The notes under the pieces: model-generated
Told to the model about the DNA's origin: nothing
Seen by the model: only the letters and a program-made list of their open reading frames with translations
Databases searched by the model: none
Shown here: positions 40,221 through 48,279 of the stretch, in pieces
Layout of the letters: every line of letters begins with the position of its first letter
How positions within the stretch are numbered: the stretch's first letter is position 1
Translations under genes and position numbers: made by a program
Assembly: GCF_000414115.1 (NCBI RefSeq)
Contig: NZ_AOPZ01000478.1
Span: 1-59,895 of the forward strand
Length of the DNA: 59,895 nucleotides
Direction of reading: 5' to 3'
DNA from: Streptomyces aurantiacus JA 4570
GTDB taxonomy: Bacteria; Actinomycetota; Actinomycetes; Streptomycetales; Streptomycetaceae

Positions 40221-40505
40221 TCAGCCGAAGACGTACTTGATGAGGTTGCTGAAGCCATAGTCAATCACGGTCACGAGACCGATCATGATGACGACGAAGA
40301 TGATCACGACCGTGGTGTACGTCGTGAGCTGATTGCGCGTCGGCCAGACGACCTTGCGAAGCTCGGCGACGATCTGACGGTAGAACAGCGCCAGCCGGCC
40401 CAGCGGGCCCTTCTTGCCGCGCTTGCCGCCCTTGCGCGCCTTCTTCTTGTCGGGCGCCTCGTCCTGGGCATCAGGCATGTCGATGGAGCCCACGGCGTCC
40501 GTCAC
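40221..40505 (-). CDS. secE: Preprotein translocase subunit SecE
   Basis: 94 residues from a GTG at 40505 (TDAVGSIDMPDAQ) with AGGTGA upstream. A Lys/Arg-rich stretch precedes R-Q-I-V-A-E-L-R-K-V-V-W-P-T-R-N-Q-L and a single transmembrane helix, the minimal SecE. It clamps SecY (8176-9489). tRNA-Trp lies directly upstream, as in many bacteria. The frame stays open further upstream through the tRNA gene, which is not coding. Confidence 0.96.
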   Translation of the reverse strand: MTDAVGSIDMPDAQDEAPDKKKARKGGKRGKKGPLGRLALFYRQIVAELRKVVWPTRNQLTTYTTVVIIFVVIMIGLVTVIDYGFSNLIKYVFG

Positions 40506-40611
40506 TCGTCTCACCTGATTCCGGGTCGTGGCCGTGCCGCGCCCGGTTGAGCCGCACGGCGGTGCATTGCGGTACGTACATGCGCACACATCCTGGCGAA
40601 GGTGTGTGTAG

Positions 40612-40684
40612 CAGGGCCGGAGGGACTTGAACCCCCAACCGCTGGTTTTGGAGACCAGTGCTCTACCAATTGAGCTACGACCCT
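40612..40684 (-). tRNA. tRNA-Trp (anticodon CCA)
   Basis: 73 bases. Acceptor AGGGTCG pairs with CGGCCCT (one G-U), D-arm GCTC...GAGC, anticodon arm CTGGT-CTCCAAA-ACCAG, T-arm GGGGG-TTCAAGT-CCCTC, discriminator G. CCA is not encoded. It is followed by secE. Confidence 0.97.
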
Positions 40685-40803
40685 TTGATTTCCCCCAACC
40701 TACAGCATCCGACCGTACGCACCGAGTGCGTTGGGAAGGTGCTGCCGGTGAGGGCCAACGACGAGTGAGTGTACGTGGTCCGGGGCGCCCCGTCGAACAG
40801 GAT

Positions 40804-40846
40804 GGGATCCGCCCGTGGATCCAGGACGGGATCCGCCGGTGGATCC
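40804..40846. repeat. Two 24-bp tandem units before aspC
   Basis: GGGATCCGCCCGTGGATCC (40804-40822) and GGGATCCGCCGGTGGATCC (40828-40846) differ by one base. Each unit has GGATCC at both ends, so several hairpins are possible. Role unknown; it may be part of the aspC promoter region or the end of an upstream transcript. Confidence 0.6.
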
Positions 40847-40936
40847 CCTCGCCGTCCGGCTGCCTGCGCGGCCGCCGATCCGACGGTCCTGGAAACCCGT
40901 GTGTCCGGGGCATCGCGGGTCTGGAACGATGGGCGC

Positions 40937-42172
40937 ATGAGCGCTGTCACTCCTCCCACCGAGCGCCGGGTCTCCGCCCGAGTCGGCGCGATCTCCGAGT
41001 CCGCGACCCTCGCCGTCGACGCCAAGGCCAAGGCCCTCAAGGCCGCCGGGCGCCCGGTGATCGGTTTCGGCGCGGGCGAGCCGGACTTCCCGACCCCGGA
41101 CTACATCGTCGAGGCCGCCGTCGAGGCGTGCAAGAACCCGAAGTACCACCGCTACACGCCCGCGGGCGGCCTGCCCGAGCTGAAGGCCGCGATCGCCGCG
41201 AAGACGCTGCGCGACTCCGGTTACGAGCCCGAGGTCTCCGAGATCCTGGTGACCAACGGCGGCAAGCAGGCCATCTACGAGGCGTTCGCCGCGATCCTCG
41301 ACCCGGGCGACGAGGTCATCGTCCCGGCGCCGTACTGGACGACGTACCCCGAGTCCATCCGCCTCGCCGGCGGTGTCCCGGTCGAGGTCGTCGCCGACGA
41401 GACCACCGGCTACCGCGTCTCCGTGGAGCAGCTGGAGGCCGCGCGCACGGAGAAGACGAAGGTCGTCCTCTTCGTGTCGCCGTCCAACCCGACGGGCGCC
41501 GTCTACAGCCGCGAGGACGCGGAGGCCATCGGCCGCTGGGCCCTGGAGCACGGCCTGTGGGTCATGACGGACGAGATCTACGAACACCTCGTCTACGGAG
41601 ACGCGCAGTTCACGTCTCTGCCCGCGCTCCTGCCCGAGCTGCGCGACAAGTGCGTCGTGGTCAACGGCGTCGCGAAGACGTACGCCATGACCGGCTGGCG
41701 CGTGGGGTGGATCATCGGCCCGAAGGACGTGGTGAAGGCCGCGACGAACCTCCAGTCGCACGCCACGTCCAACGTCTCCAACGTCGCGCAGGCCGCCGCC
41801 ATCGCCGCCGTCTCCGGTGACCTGACGGCCGTCGACAAGATGCGCGAAGCCTTCGACCGGCGCCGCCGGACGATCGTGCGGATGCTGAACGAGATCGACG
41901 GCGTGCTGTGCCCGGAGCCCGAGGGCGCGTTCTACGCGTACCCCTCGGTGAAGGCACTCGTCGGGGAGAACGCCAAGGAGATCCGCGGCAAGCGCCCGCA
42001 GAACACCGTCGAGCTGGCCGCGCTCATCCTGGAGGAGGCCGAGGTCGCGGTGGTCCCGGGCGAGGCGTTCGGGACGCCGGGCTATCTGCGGCTCTCGTAC
42101 GCCCTGGGCGACGAGGACCTGGTCGAGGGCGTCTCGCGGCTGCAGAAGCTGCTGGCGGAGGCCCGCGACTGA
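40937..42172 (+). CDS. aspC: Pyridoxal-phosphate aspartate aminotransferase
   Basis: 411 residues from the ATG at 40937 (MSAVTPPTERRVSARVGAI). The enzyme interconverts aspartate and 2-oxoglutarate with oxaloacetate and glutamate. Class I aminotransferase marks are seen: GFGAGEPDFPTP, Y-T-P-A-G-G-L-P-E-L-K, S-P-S-N-P-T-G-A-V-Y, D-E-I-Y-E-H-L-V-Y, and the PLP lysine in N-G-V-A-K-T-Y-A-M-T-G-W-R-V-G. It belongs to the aspartate/prephenate aminotransferase branch (subgroup Ib). It is monocistronic, ending at an intrinsic terminator. Confidence 0.95.
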   Translation: MSAVTPPTERRVSARVGAISESATLAVDAKAKALKAAGRPVIGFGAGEPDFPTPDYIVEAAVEACKNPKYHRYTPAGGLPELKAAIAAKTLRDSGYEPEVSEILVTNGGKQAIYEAFAAILDPGDEVIVPAPYWTTYPESIRLAGGVPVEVVADETTGYRVSVEQLEAARTEKTKVVLFVSPSNPTGAVYSREDAEAIGRWALEHGLWVMTDEIYEHLVYGDAQFTSLPALLPELRDKCVVVNGVAKTYAMTGWRVGWIIGPKDVVKAATNLQSHATSNVSNVAQAAAIAAVSGDLTAVDKMREAFDRRRRTIVRMLNEIDGVLCPEPEGAFYAYPSVKALVGENAKEIRGKRPQNTVELAALILEEAEVAVVPGEAFGTPGYLRLSYALGDEDLVEGVSRLQKLLAEARD

Positions 42173-42206
42173 CGGCCACGCGGTTTTCGCGCTCCACGCG
42201 CGCGTG

Positions 42207-42244
42207 ACGGGCACCTACGAGTTTTCGTGGGTGCCCGTTTTTTC
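42207..42244 (+). terminator. Intrinsic terminator of aspC
   Basis: ACGGGCACCTACGA and TCGTGGGTGCCCGT form a 14-bp stem with one G-U pair and a 4-base loop, followed by TTTTTCTTTT. This is a textbook T-tract, rare in this genome. Confidence 0.9.
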
Positions 42245-42279
42245 TTTTCGTGGGTGCCCGTTCTTTCGTGGGTGCCCGT
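42225..42279 (+). repeat. Three copies of the terminator's 3' arm
   Basis: TCGTGGGTGCCCGT occurs at 42225-42238, 42248-42261 and 42266-42279, each followed by T-rich sequence. Only the first is the expected arm of the aspC terminator; the other two can pair with the same 5' arm. Confidence 0.85.
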
Positions 42280-42353
42280 TTGTCCGTTCGGAGAAGTACC
42301 CCGTGGGGAAAAGCGGCTACCGGGACCGCGTGCTCGTACGGCAAGATCCTGGA

Positions 42354-43373
42354 ATGGAGCGCGTACGAGACGTAAGAGAGCTGCCCAAGGCCCACCTGCA
42401 CCTGCACTTCACCGGGTCGATGCGGCCCTCGACGCTGCTTGAGCTCGCCGACAAGTACGGGGTCCGGCTGCCGGACGCGCTGACCGGCGGCACCCCTCCG
42501 AAGTTGCGGGCCACCGACGAGCGGGGCTGGTTCCGCTTCCAGCGGCTCTACGACATGGCGCGGTCCTGTCTGCGTGAGCCGGAGGACATCCAGCGGCTGG
42601 TGCGGGAGGCGGCCCAGGAGGACATCAGGGACGGGTCGGGGTGGCTGGAGATCCAGGTCGACCCGACGTCGTACGCGCCCCGGCTCGGCGGGCTCATCCC
42701 GGCCCTGGAGATCATCCTGGACGCCGTCGAGAGCGCCTCGCGCGAGACCGGCCTCGGGATGCGCGTCCTGGTCGCCGCGAACCGCATGAAGCACCCCCTG
42801 GACGCGCGCACGCTGGCCCGGCTCGCCGTGCGGTACGCCGACCGCGGCGTGGTCGGCTTCGGGCTCTCCAACGACGAACGGCGGGGCATGGCGCGGGACT
42901 TCGACCGCGCCTTCGCCATCGCCCGCGAGGGCGGCCTGCTCGCGGCGCCGCACGGCGGCGAGCTGACCGGGCCCGCGTCGGTGCGCGACTGCCTGGACGA
43001 CCTGCACGCGCGGCGCGTCGGCCACGGCGTGCGGGCGGCCGAGGACCCGCGGCTGCTCAAACAGCTCGCGGAGCGGGGCGTGACGTGCGAGGTGTGCCCG
43101 GCCTCCAACGTGGCGCTCGGGGTCTACGAGAAGCCCGAGGACGTGCCCCTGCGGACGTTGTACGACGCCGGGGTGCCGATGGCGCTTGGCGCCGACGACC
43201 CACTCCTCTTCGGCTCGCGCCTGGCCGCGCAGTACGAGATCGCGCGGCGGCACCACGGCTTCGACGACGCCGAGCTGGCCGAGCTGGCCCGGCAGTCGGT
43301 GCGGGGGTCGGCGGCTCCGGCGGGCGTGCAGGAGAAGCTGCTGGCGGGGATCGAGGAGTGGCTGGCGTCCTGA
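42354..43373 (+). CDS. add: Adenosine deaminase
   Basis: 339 residues from the ATG at 42354. The enzyme deaminates adenosine (or a related purine) using one zinc. K-A-H-L-H-L-H-F-T-G-S gives the HxH metal site (His16, His18), later P-H-G-G-E carries the catalytic Glu, G-H-G-V-R follows, and G-A-D-D-P-L-L-F has the final metal Asp. The frame is open upstream over the terminator repeats, but that part translates to low-complexity sequence and is not used. Convergent with murB over a shared hairpin. Confidence 0.92.
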   Translation: MERVRDVRELPKAHLHLHFTGSMRPSTLLELADKYGVRLPDALTGGTPPKLRATDERGWFRFQRLYDMARSCLREPEDIQRLVREAAQEDIRDGSGWLEIQVDPTSYAPRLGGLIPALEIILDAVESASRETGLGMRVLVAANRMKHPLDARTLARLAVRYADRGVVGFGLSNDERRGMARDFDRAFAIAREGGLLAAPHGGELTGPASVRDCLDDLHARRVGHGVRAAEDPRLLKQLAERGVTCEVCPASNVALGVYEKPEDVPLRTLYDAGVPMALGADDPLLFGSRLAAQYEIARRHHGFDDAELAELARQSVRGSAAPAGVQEKLLAGIEEWLAS

Positions 43374-43384
43374 GGGCCGCCGTG

Positions 43385-43410
43385 GGGCGGCGCCGAGGGC
43401 TGCGCCGCCC
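43385..43410. terminator. Bidirectional hairpin between add and murB
   Basis: GGGCGGCGC and GCGCCGCCC form a perfect 9-bp stem with an 8-base loop in the 49-base gap between the convergent stops. Confidence 0.7.
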
Positions 43411-43422
43411 TGGGGCGTCGCC

Positions 43423-44478
43423 CTAGAGGCTGACGCCCACCGTCACCGGCTCGTTGACCAGCGTGATGCCGAAGGCGTCCCGCACGCCCGCGACGACCTC
43501 GCGGGCCAGGGCGAGCAGGTCCTCCGTGGTGGCGTCGCCGCGGTTGGTGAGGGCCAGGGTGTGCTTGCTGGAGATGCGGGCGGGGCCCTGGCCGTAGCCC
43601 TTGGTGAAGCCCGCCTTGTCGATGAGCCAGGCCGCCGAGGTCTTCACGCGGCCGTCGCCCGCGGGGAACGCGGGCAGGGCGGTGTCCGGCCCGAGCCGCT
43701 CCGCCACGCGCGCGTGGAAGACGGCGAACTGCTCGTCCGTGAGGATCGGGTTGGTGAAGAACGACCCGGCCGACCAGCTGTCGTGGTCCTCGGGGTCGAG
43801 CACCATGCCCTTGCCCGCGCGCAGCTTCAGGACGGTCTCGCGGGCCATGGCCGCGGGCACGCGCTCGCCGGCCTCGACGCCGAGCGTGCGGGCGGTCTCC
43901 GGGTAGGCGATCGGGGCGCTCATCCCGCCCGCGTCCTCCAGGGCGAACCGCACCCGCAGGACCACGAACCGCTCCGGATCGGCCTTGAAGCGACTATGGC
44001 GGTACGAGAAGTCGCACTCCGCGTTCGGAATGGTGACCGTCTCCCCGGCCCTCCGGTCGTACGCGATCACTTCGGTGATCGTCGAGGAGACCTCCTGGCC
44101 GTACGCGCCCACGTTCTGGATCGGCGTCGCGCCCGCGGAGCCGGGGATGCCGGCCAGGCACTCGATGCCCGCGAGACCGGCCTCGACGGTCCGCGCCACG
44201 GCGTCCGTCCAGACCTCGCCGGCCGCGAGCTCCAGCCGCGTGCCGTCGAGCGAGAAGCCGACGGTGGCGATGCGCAGCGCGGTGCCGTCGAACCCCTTGT
44301 CCCCGATGACCAGGTTCGACCCACCACCGATGATCAGCAGTGGCGTACCGGTGTCATCGGCCTCACGAACGGCGGCGATCACCTCGGCGTCGGTCGTAGC
44401 GGTGATCAGCCGGTTCGCGGGCCCACCGAGCCGGAAGGTGGTCAGCGGGGCGAGGGGGGCATCGTGAAGTACCTGCAC
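43423..44478 (-). CDS. murB: UDP-N-acetylenolpyruvoylglucosamine reductase
   Basis: 351 residues from a GTG at 44478 (QVLHDAPLAPLTTFRLGGPA). MurB reduces UDP-GlcNAc-enolpyruvate to UDP-MurNAc with NADPH and FAD in peptidoglycan synthesis. The FAD motif G-G-G-S-N-L-V-I-G-D, then G-I-P-G-S-A-G-A-T-P-I-Q-N-V-G-A-Y-G-Q-E and Y-R-H-S-R-F (type I MurB), and G-S-F-F-T-N-P are present. GTG codons at 44484 and 44511 are possible starts; the last one abuts a repeat hairpin and adds atypical residues. Confidence 0.95.
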   Translation of the reverse strand: MQVLHDAPLAPLTTFRLGGPANRLITATTDAEVIAAVREADDTGTPLLIIGGGSNLVIGDKGFDGTALRIATVGFSLDGTRLELAAGEVWTDAVARTVEAGLAGIECLAGIPGSAGATPIQNVGAYGQEVSSTITEVIAYDRRAGETVTIPNAECDFSYRHSRFKADPERFVVLRVRFALEDAGGMSAPIAYPETARTLGVEAGERVPAAMARETVLKLRAGKGMVLDPEDHDSWSAGSFFTNPILTDEQFAVFHARVAERLGPDTALPAFPAGDGRVKTSAAWLIDKAGFTKGYGQGPARISSKHTLALTNRGDATTEDLLALAREVVAGVRDAFGITLVNEPVTVGVSL

Positions 44479-44512
44479 ACGCACAAGGGTACGGGCCCCG
44501 CCCTCAGGCACT

Positions 44513-44568
44513 CGGACGGGCTGATTTCAGCCCGTCCGGCGTTTGAGGACGAGGCCCGAAGGGCCGAA
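44513..44568. repeat. Dispersed intergenic repeat with hairpin
   Basis: CGGACGGGCTGA and TCAGCCCGTCCG form a perfect 12-bp stem around TT (44513-44538), and the block continues GGCGTTTGAGGACGAGGC-CCGAAGGGCC. Its AGCCCGTCCGGCG-TTTGAGGACGAGGC part matches the 24711-24764 repeat in inverse orientation. The hairpin may also stop transcripts from the efflux gene. Confidence 0.65.
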
Positions 44569-44609
44569 AGGCGGGGGAAAGGGGGCGCAGCCCCCATAAG
44601 GAGCCCCCG

Positions 44610-46040
44610 TCACACGGAGACGGGCACCCGCTCCTCGGCCGGCGCGTCAACGCGCACCGCAGAGCCGCCGCGCCCCGGCAAAACCGCGGCCGCAACGGCC
44701 GCCAGGCCGACGACCCCCGCGCCCACCCACAGCGCGGGCACCAGCCCGTCCACGAAGGCCACCGGCGTCCCATATCCGCCCTGCGCGGAGAAGACCGACG
44801 CCAGCACCGCGATGCCGAGCGCACCACCCACCTCACGCAGCGCGTTGTTGGCACCGGAGGCGACGCCCTGCTCGGACGGCCGGACGCTGGCCATGACCAG
44901 GCTGGCGGCCGGGGCGAAGTACAGCGCCATGCCGATCCCGCTGAGGATCAGGGCGGGGAGCTGCGCGGCGTACGACACGTCGGGCGACAGCACGAGCGCG
45001 AACCAGCCGAGCCCGACGGCCTGCAGGGCGAGCCCCGCGGTGACGACCGGCCGGCCGCCCACGCGGTCGGACAGATAGCCAGCGATCGGCGCGACGATCA
45101 TCGGCATGCCCGTCCAGGGCAGCATCCGCAGCCCCGCCTCGGTCGGCGAGTAGCCGAGCACTCCTTGCAGGAACTGGCTGAGCAGGAAGATCGAGCCGAA
45201 CATCCCGACGAACATCAGCAGGCTGGCCGCGTTGATCGCGGAGAACGCCCGGTTCCGGAAGAGCCGCATCGGCAGCATCGGGTTCTTGCCGCGGATGCCG
45301 TGGTGCACGAAGCCGCCGAGCAGCGCGGCGCCCGCGATCAGGCCGGTCAGGACGGGCGCGCTGGTCCAGCCATCGATGTTGCCGCGGATCAGGGCGTAGA
45401 CGATGCCGAAGAGGCCGCCGCTGGCGAGCAGGGTGCCGGCGATGTCGAGCGGGGCACCCGTGCCGTGCGACTCCGCGAGGCGCATCCGGGCGAGCGGCAG
45501 CAGGGCGATGCCCAGCGGGACGTTCAGCCAGAAGATCCACTGCCAGGAGACGTGCTCGGTGAGCGCGCCCCCGATGAGCGGACCGCTGGCGACCGCGAGT
45601 CCGTTGACGGCGCCCCAGATCCCGTACGCCATACCGCGCTTGGCGGCCGGCACGGCGGCCGTGAGCAGCGTCAGGGTGAGCGGCATCATGATCGCGGCGC
45701 CGACGCCCTGCACCGCGCGGGCGGCGATCAGCTCGTTGATGCCGGGCGCGAGGGCCGCCGCGGCGGAGGCGCCGGTGAAGATCGTGAGACCGATGCCGAA
45801 GAGCTTGCGGCGCCCGAACCTGTCCCCCAGGGCCGCGCCGAACATCAGCAGCACGGCGAAGGTGAGGGTGTAGGCGCTCACCGTCCATTCGAGGTCTTCC
45901 AGCGCGCCGCCCAGATCCTCGCGGATGGAGGGCAGCGCGGTGGTGACGACGAGGTTGTCGAGGGCCGCCATGAAACCGGCGACGCTGGTGATGACGAGGG
46001 CCCAGACGGCTCCCCCGCGGTGTGCTTCCTGCTGTGACAT
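44610..46040 (-). CDS. MFS drug efflux transporter, DHA2 (14-helix) type
   Basis: 476 residues, almost wholly hydrophobic segments with about 14 transmembrane helices. Motif A after helix 2 is G-A-A-L-G-D-R-F-G-R-R-K-L-F; motif C-like G-P-L-I-G-G-A-L and the helix-1 pattern L-D-N-L-V-V-T-T-A-L-P-S-I identify the EmrB/QacA family of proton-coupled exporters. Substrate unknown. A 20-bp operator-like site lies 26 bases before its start, and a TetR gene lies upstream in the same direction. Confidence 0.92.
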   Translation of the reverse strand: MSQQEAHRGGAVWALVITSVAGFMAALDNLVVTTALPSIREDLGGALEDLEWTVSAYTLTFAVLLMFGAALGDRFGRRKLFGIGLTIFTGASAAAALAPGINELIAARAVQGVGAAIMMPLTLTLLTAAVPAAKRGMAYGIWGAVNGLAVASGPLIGGALTEHVSWQWIFWLNVPLGIALLPLARMRLAESHGTGAPLDIAGTLLASGGLFGIVYALIRGNIDGWTSAPVLTGLIAGAALLGGFVHHGIRGKNPMLPMRLFRNRAFSAINAASLLMFVGMFGSIFLLSQFLQGVLGYSPTEAGLRMLPWTGMPMIVAPIAGYLSDRVGGRPVVTAGLALQAVGLGWFALVLSPDVSYAAQLPALILSGIGMALYFAPAASLVMASVRPSEQGVASGANNALREVGGALGIAVLASVFSAQGGYGTPVAFVDGLVPALWVGAGVVGLAAVAAAVLPGRGGSAVRVDAPAEERVPVSV

Positions 46041-46065
46041 CGCTCCCCCAGACGGTGAGTGTCAG

Positions 46066-46085
46066 GTAAGTAATTGATGACTAAC
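46066..46085 (-). promoter_or_regulatory. Operator-like site before the efflux gene
   Basis: GTAAGTAATTGATGACTAAC has the same outer arms (GTwAGT and ACTAAC, 8 bases apart) as the site before the TetR gene at 46760-46779. Confidence 0.55.
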
Positions 46086-46166
46086 TTTCGCGGTCATGAC
46101 GAGGCCGGGCCCCGGGCCGGATACCCCGGGAGCCGACCGCCGCCAATGACGCGGTACGCCTACGTA

Positions 46167-46751
46167 CTACGACGGCGACTGCGCCCGCGCGGACCCACCC
46201 TTGGGCTGGGCCGACAGATAGAGCCCTTCCCAGACCCGGTGATCGGCGGGAAACTCCATGGCCGACAGGATGTTGACCAGCATTCCGTACGCCATGAACG
46301 TCGTCGTCTCCTTCACATCGGCCCCGAGCGGCAGATGCGCGGCCTCCCAGATCTCCATCCAGCCGGCGCGCACCATCTCGCCGAACTCGTGGTCCCCGGC
46401 GGCCTCGGCGGCCGCCACGGCGACGTACGTCTGGAGCTGCATCTGGAGCTTGTCGGGGTCGTCGGCGATGAGCTGCGAGTACGCGGTGGCCATGGCGTGC
46501 AGGGCTTCCTCGCCCCGCAGCCCCTCGCTCGCCTTCTCGAAGACCTTGCGGGTGTCCTCCAGGCAGCGCGCCGACGCCGCCAGGAAGATCGCCTTCTTGC
46601 TCGGGAAGAGCCGGAAGAGATACGGCTGCGAGACTCCGACGCGCTTGGCGATCGCCTCGGTCGACGTTCCGTAGTACCCCCCGCGGGCGAACTCGCTCAT
46701 CGCCGCGCGGATGACGCTCTCGCGCCTCTCCTCTGCGCTCATCCTGACCAT
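46167..46751 (-). CDS. TetR-family transcriptional repressor
   Basis: 194 residues. The N-terminal helix-turn-helix runs about residues 8-55 (VIRAAMSEFARGGYYGTSTEAIAKRVGVSQPYLFRLFPSKKAIFLA), the TetR signature; the C-terminal half is the variable ligand and dimer domain. The efflux gene is directly downstream, 126 bases away, and both genes are preceded by the same palindromic site. It is therefore probably a local repressor that responds to the pump's substrate. Confidence 0.92.
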   Translation of the reverse strand: MVRMSAEERRESVIRAAMSEFARGGYYGTSTEAIAKRVGVSQPYLFRLFPSKKAIFLAASARCLEDTRKVFEKASEGLRGEEALHAMATAYSQLIADDPDKLQMQLQTYVAVAAAEAAGDHEFGEMVRAGWMEIWEAAHLPLGADVKETTTFMAYGMLVNILSAMEFPADHRVWEGLYLSAQPKGGSARAQSPS

Positions 46752-46759
46752 GCGATTAA

Positions 46760-46779
46760 GTTAGTGGCCAGTCACTAAC
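46760..46779 (-). promoter_or_regulatory. Operator-like palindrome before the TetR gene
   Basis: GTTAGTGGCCAGTCACTAAC contains perfect arms GTTAGTG and CACTAAC separated by six bases, eight bases upstream of the TetR start. It suits autorepression by a TetR dimer. Confidence 0.65.
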
Positions 46780-46810
46780 CAAGTCAAGAGGTGGCCTTAT
46801 AGGAGGTACG

Positions 46811-46846
46811 AGTAAGGGGCGCCCGCAGTTGCGGGCGCCCCTTACT
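46811..46846. terminator. Terminator after the hadB-like gene
   Basis: AGTAAGGGGCGCCCGCA and TGCGGGCGCCCCTTACT form a 17-bp perfect stem around GT, 30 bases after the hadB-like stop. It also shields the TetR promoter. Confidence 0.85.
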
Positions 46847-46876
46847 GAATGAGCTGGATGACCGGTGGCCGGACCC

Positions 46877-47305
46877 TCAGGCCAGCCGTACGACCGCCCG
46901 GGACATGCCGAGCACCTTCTGGTCGTCGCTCTTCGCGAGCAGGTCGACCCGGACCTGCTTGTCGTCGAGCTTCGCGGCGACCTTGGCGCTGACCTCGATC
47001 GTCGCGCCCTTGTCGTCGTTCGGGACGACGACGGGCTTGGTGAAGCGCACGCCGTACTCGACGACGGCGGCCGGGTCGACCGTCCAGTCCGTCACCACAC
47101 GGATCGCCTCGGCCATGGTGAACATGCCGTGCGCGATGACGTCCGGCAGTCCGACCTCTAGGGCGAACTTCTCGTTCCAGTGGATGGGGTTGAAGTCGCC
47201 GGAGGCGCCCGCGTACTGCACGAGCGTGGCGCGCGTCACCGGGAAGGACTGGGCCGGCAGCTCGGTGCCGACCTCGACGTCGTCGTATGCGATCTTCGCC
47301 GTCAT
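46877..47305 (-). CDS. MaoC-like (R)-hydratase, HadB-like
   Basis: 142 residues, single hot-dog domain. Asp37 and His42 in A-S-G-D-F-N-P-I-H-W-N-E are the catalytic pair of (R)-specific enoyl hydratases and of mycobacterial HadB. Position after rpmG and a HadA-like gene copies the mycobacterial rpmG2-hadA-hadB order. It likely works as the catalytic half of a HadA-HadB heterodimer in fatty-acid or acyl-CoA dehydration. Because the partner gene is frameshifted, its function here is in doubt. Confidence 0.88.
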   Translation of the reverse strand: MTAKIAYDDVEVGTELPAQSFPVTRATLVQYAGASGDFNPIHWNEKFALEVGLPDVIAHGMFTMAEAIRVVTDWTVDPAAVVEYGVRFTKPVVVPNDDKGATIEVSAKVAAKLDDKQVRVDLLAKSDDQKVLGMSRAVVRLA

Positions 47306-47307
47306 CG

Positions 47308-47789
47308 TCAGGCCCCCTCTGCGGCGGTGTCGGCCGCCCGCGCGACGAGCTTGGTCCAGGCGGTCACGACGTGCTCGCCCGCCGCGTCGTGGACCTCGCC
47401 GCGGATGTCCAGGATGTCGTTGCCCGCGATGGACTTGATGTTCTCGATGGTCGACGTCACCGTGAGCCGGTCGCCCGCGTACACGGGTCGCCCGCGTACA
47501 CGGGACGCGTGTACGCGAACTTCTGGTCGCCGTGCACGACGCGGCTGTAGTCGAGGCCCAGCTGCGGGTCCTCGATGACCTGGCCCGCGGCCTTGAACGT
47601 GATCGCGAACACGAAGGTCGGCGGGGCCGGCACGTCGGGGTGGCCGAGCGCCTTGGCGGCCTCGGGGTCGACGTACGCGGGATTGGCGTCGCCCACCGCG
47701 ACCGCGAATTCGCGGATCTTCTCGCGACCGACCTCATAGGGGTCGGTGGGCGGGTAGGACCGCCCCACGAAGGACTGGTCGAGCGCCAT
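47308..47789 (-). pseudogene. HadA-like MaoC dehydratase subunit, frameshifted by a 17-bp duplication
   Basis: Starts MALDQSFVGRSYPPTDPYEVGREKI at the ATG 47789 and reads well to D-Q-K-F-A-Y-T-R-P-V-Y-A-G-D. It then shifts frame and ends after 11 odd codons (PCTRATGSR). At the shift the 17-bp unit TCGCCCGCGTACACGGG stands twice in tandem (47471-47487 and 47488-47504). With one copy removed the frame continues R-L-T-V-T-S-T-I-E, then S-I-A-G-N-D-I-L-D-I-R-G-E-V and stops at 47308, giving a normal 154-residue HadA-like protein that ends two bases before the hadB-like gene. This is a recent slippage mutation, a phase-variable site, or a sequencing error. Confidence 0.85.
47471..47504. repeat. 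Perfect 17-bp tandem duplication
   Basis: Two adjacent copies of TCGCCCGCGTACACGGG inside the hadA-like gene. Seventeen is not a multiple of three, so the reading frame is broken. Confidence 0.95.
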
Positions 47790-47852
47790 GGCTCGGCACC
47801 TCCTGGCAGCTTGTTTTATCCGGTGACGCGGACGGCAGGCCGTACGCAAAAG

Positions 47853-47893
47853 ACTCGAGGCCGCCCCCCAATGAAGCGGGGGCGGCCTCGAGT
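47853..47893 (-). terminator. Terminator after rpmG
   Basis: ACTCGAGGCCGCCCCC and GGGGGCGGCCTCGAGT form a perfect 16-bp stem with a 9-base loop, just after the rpmG stop. Confidence 0.85.
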
Positions 47894-47904
47894 ACTAGCC
47901 TGTT

Positions 47905-48069
47905 TTATCGCGTTTCGCGGTGCGCGGTGTGCGAGTTGCAACGCGGGCAGTGCTTCTTCATCTCCAGTCGGTCCGGGTTGTTACGCCGGTTCTTCTTGGT
48001 GATGTAGTTCCGCTCCTTGCACTCCACGCAGGCCAGCGTGATCTTCGGGCGGACGTCGGTGGCAGCCAC
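47905..48069 (-). CDS. rpmG: Large-subunit ribosomal protein L33 (zinc-binding form)
   Basis: 54 residues from a GTG at 48069 with AAGGAG seven bases upstream. [20 protein letters not shown] and K-H-C-P-R-C identify L33. Cys14, Cys17, Cys41 and Cys44 make it the zinc-ribbon (C+) version. It follows the tRNA-Met gene and precedes the HadA/HadB-like genes. Confidence 0.97.
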
Positions 48070-48157
48070 GTGAGTGCTCCTTGACGGACGGATGGACGGA
48101 TGAACGCATAAAAGAGTAGCCGATCGAAGGACCGACCCCACAATCGGCTACTGAGGG

Positions 48158-48230
48158 TAGCGGTGACCGGACTTGAACCGGTGACACAGCGATTATGAGC
48201 CGCTTGCTCTACCGACTGAGCTACACCGCT
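48158..48230 (-). tRNA. tRNA-Met (anticodon CAT, elongator type)
   Basis: 73 bases. Acceptor AGCGGTG/CACCGCT is fully paired (A1-U72), unlike an initiator. Anticodon arm AGCGG-CTCATAA-TCGCT; T-arm ACCGG-TTCAAGT-CCGGT; discriminator A. A CAT anticodon could also be tRNA-Ile2, but location before rpmG fits elongator Met. Confidence 0.93.
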
Positions 48231-48279
48231 GCGATGCGCTTCGGCCCCTCGCCCGGAAGCGAGGAACCTCACACATCAG

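Noticed and set aside
44479..44511. Longer N-terminus of MurB from the GTG at 44511
   Set aside because: It adds residues not seen in MurB, has no ribosome site, and touches the repeat hairpin; a start at 44478 gives the normal N-terminus.
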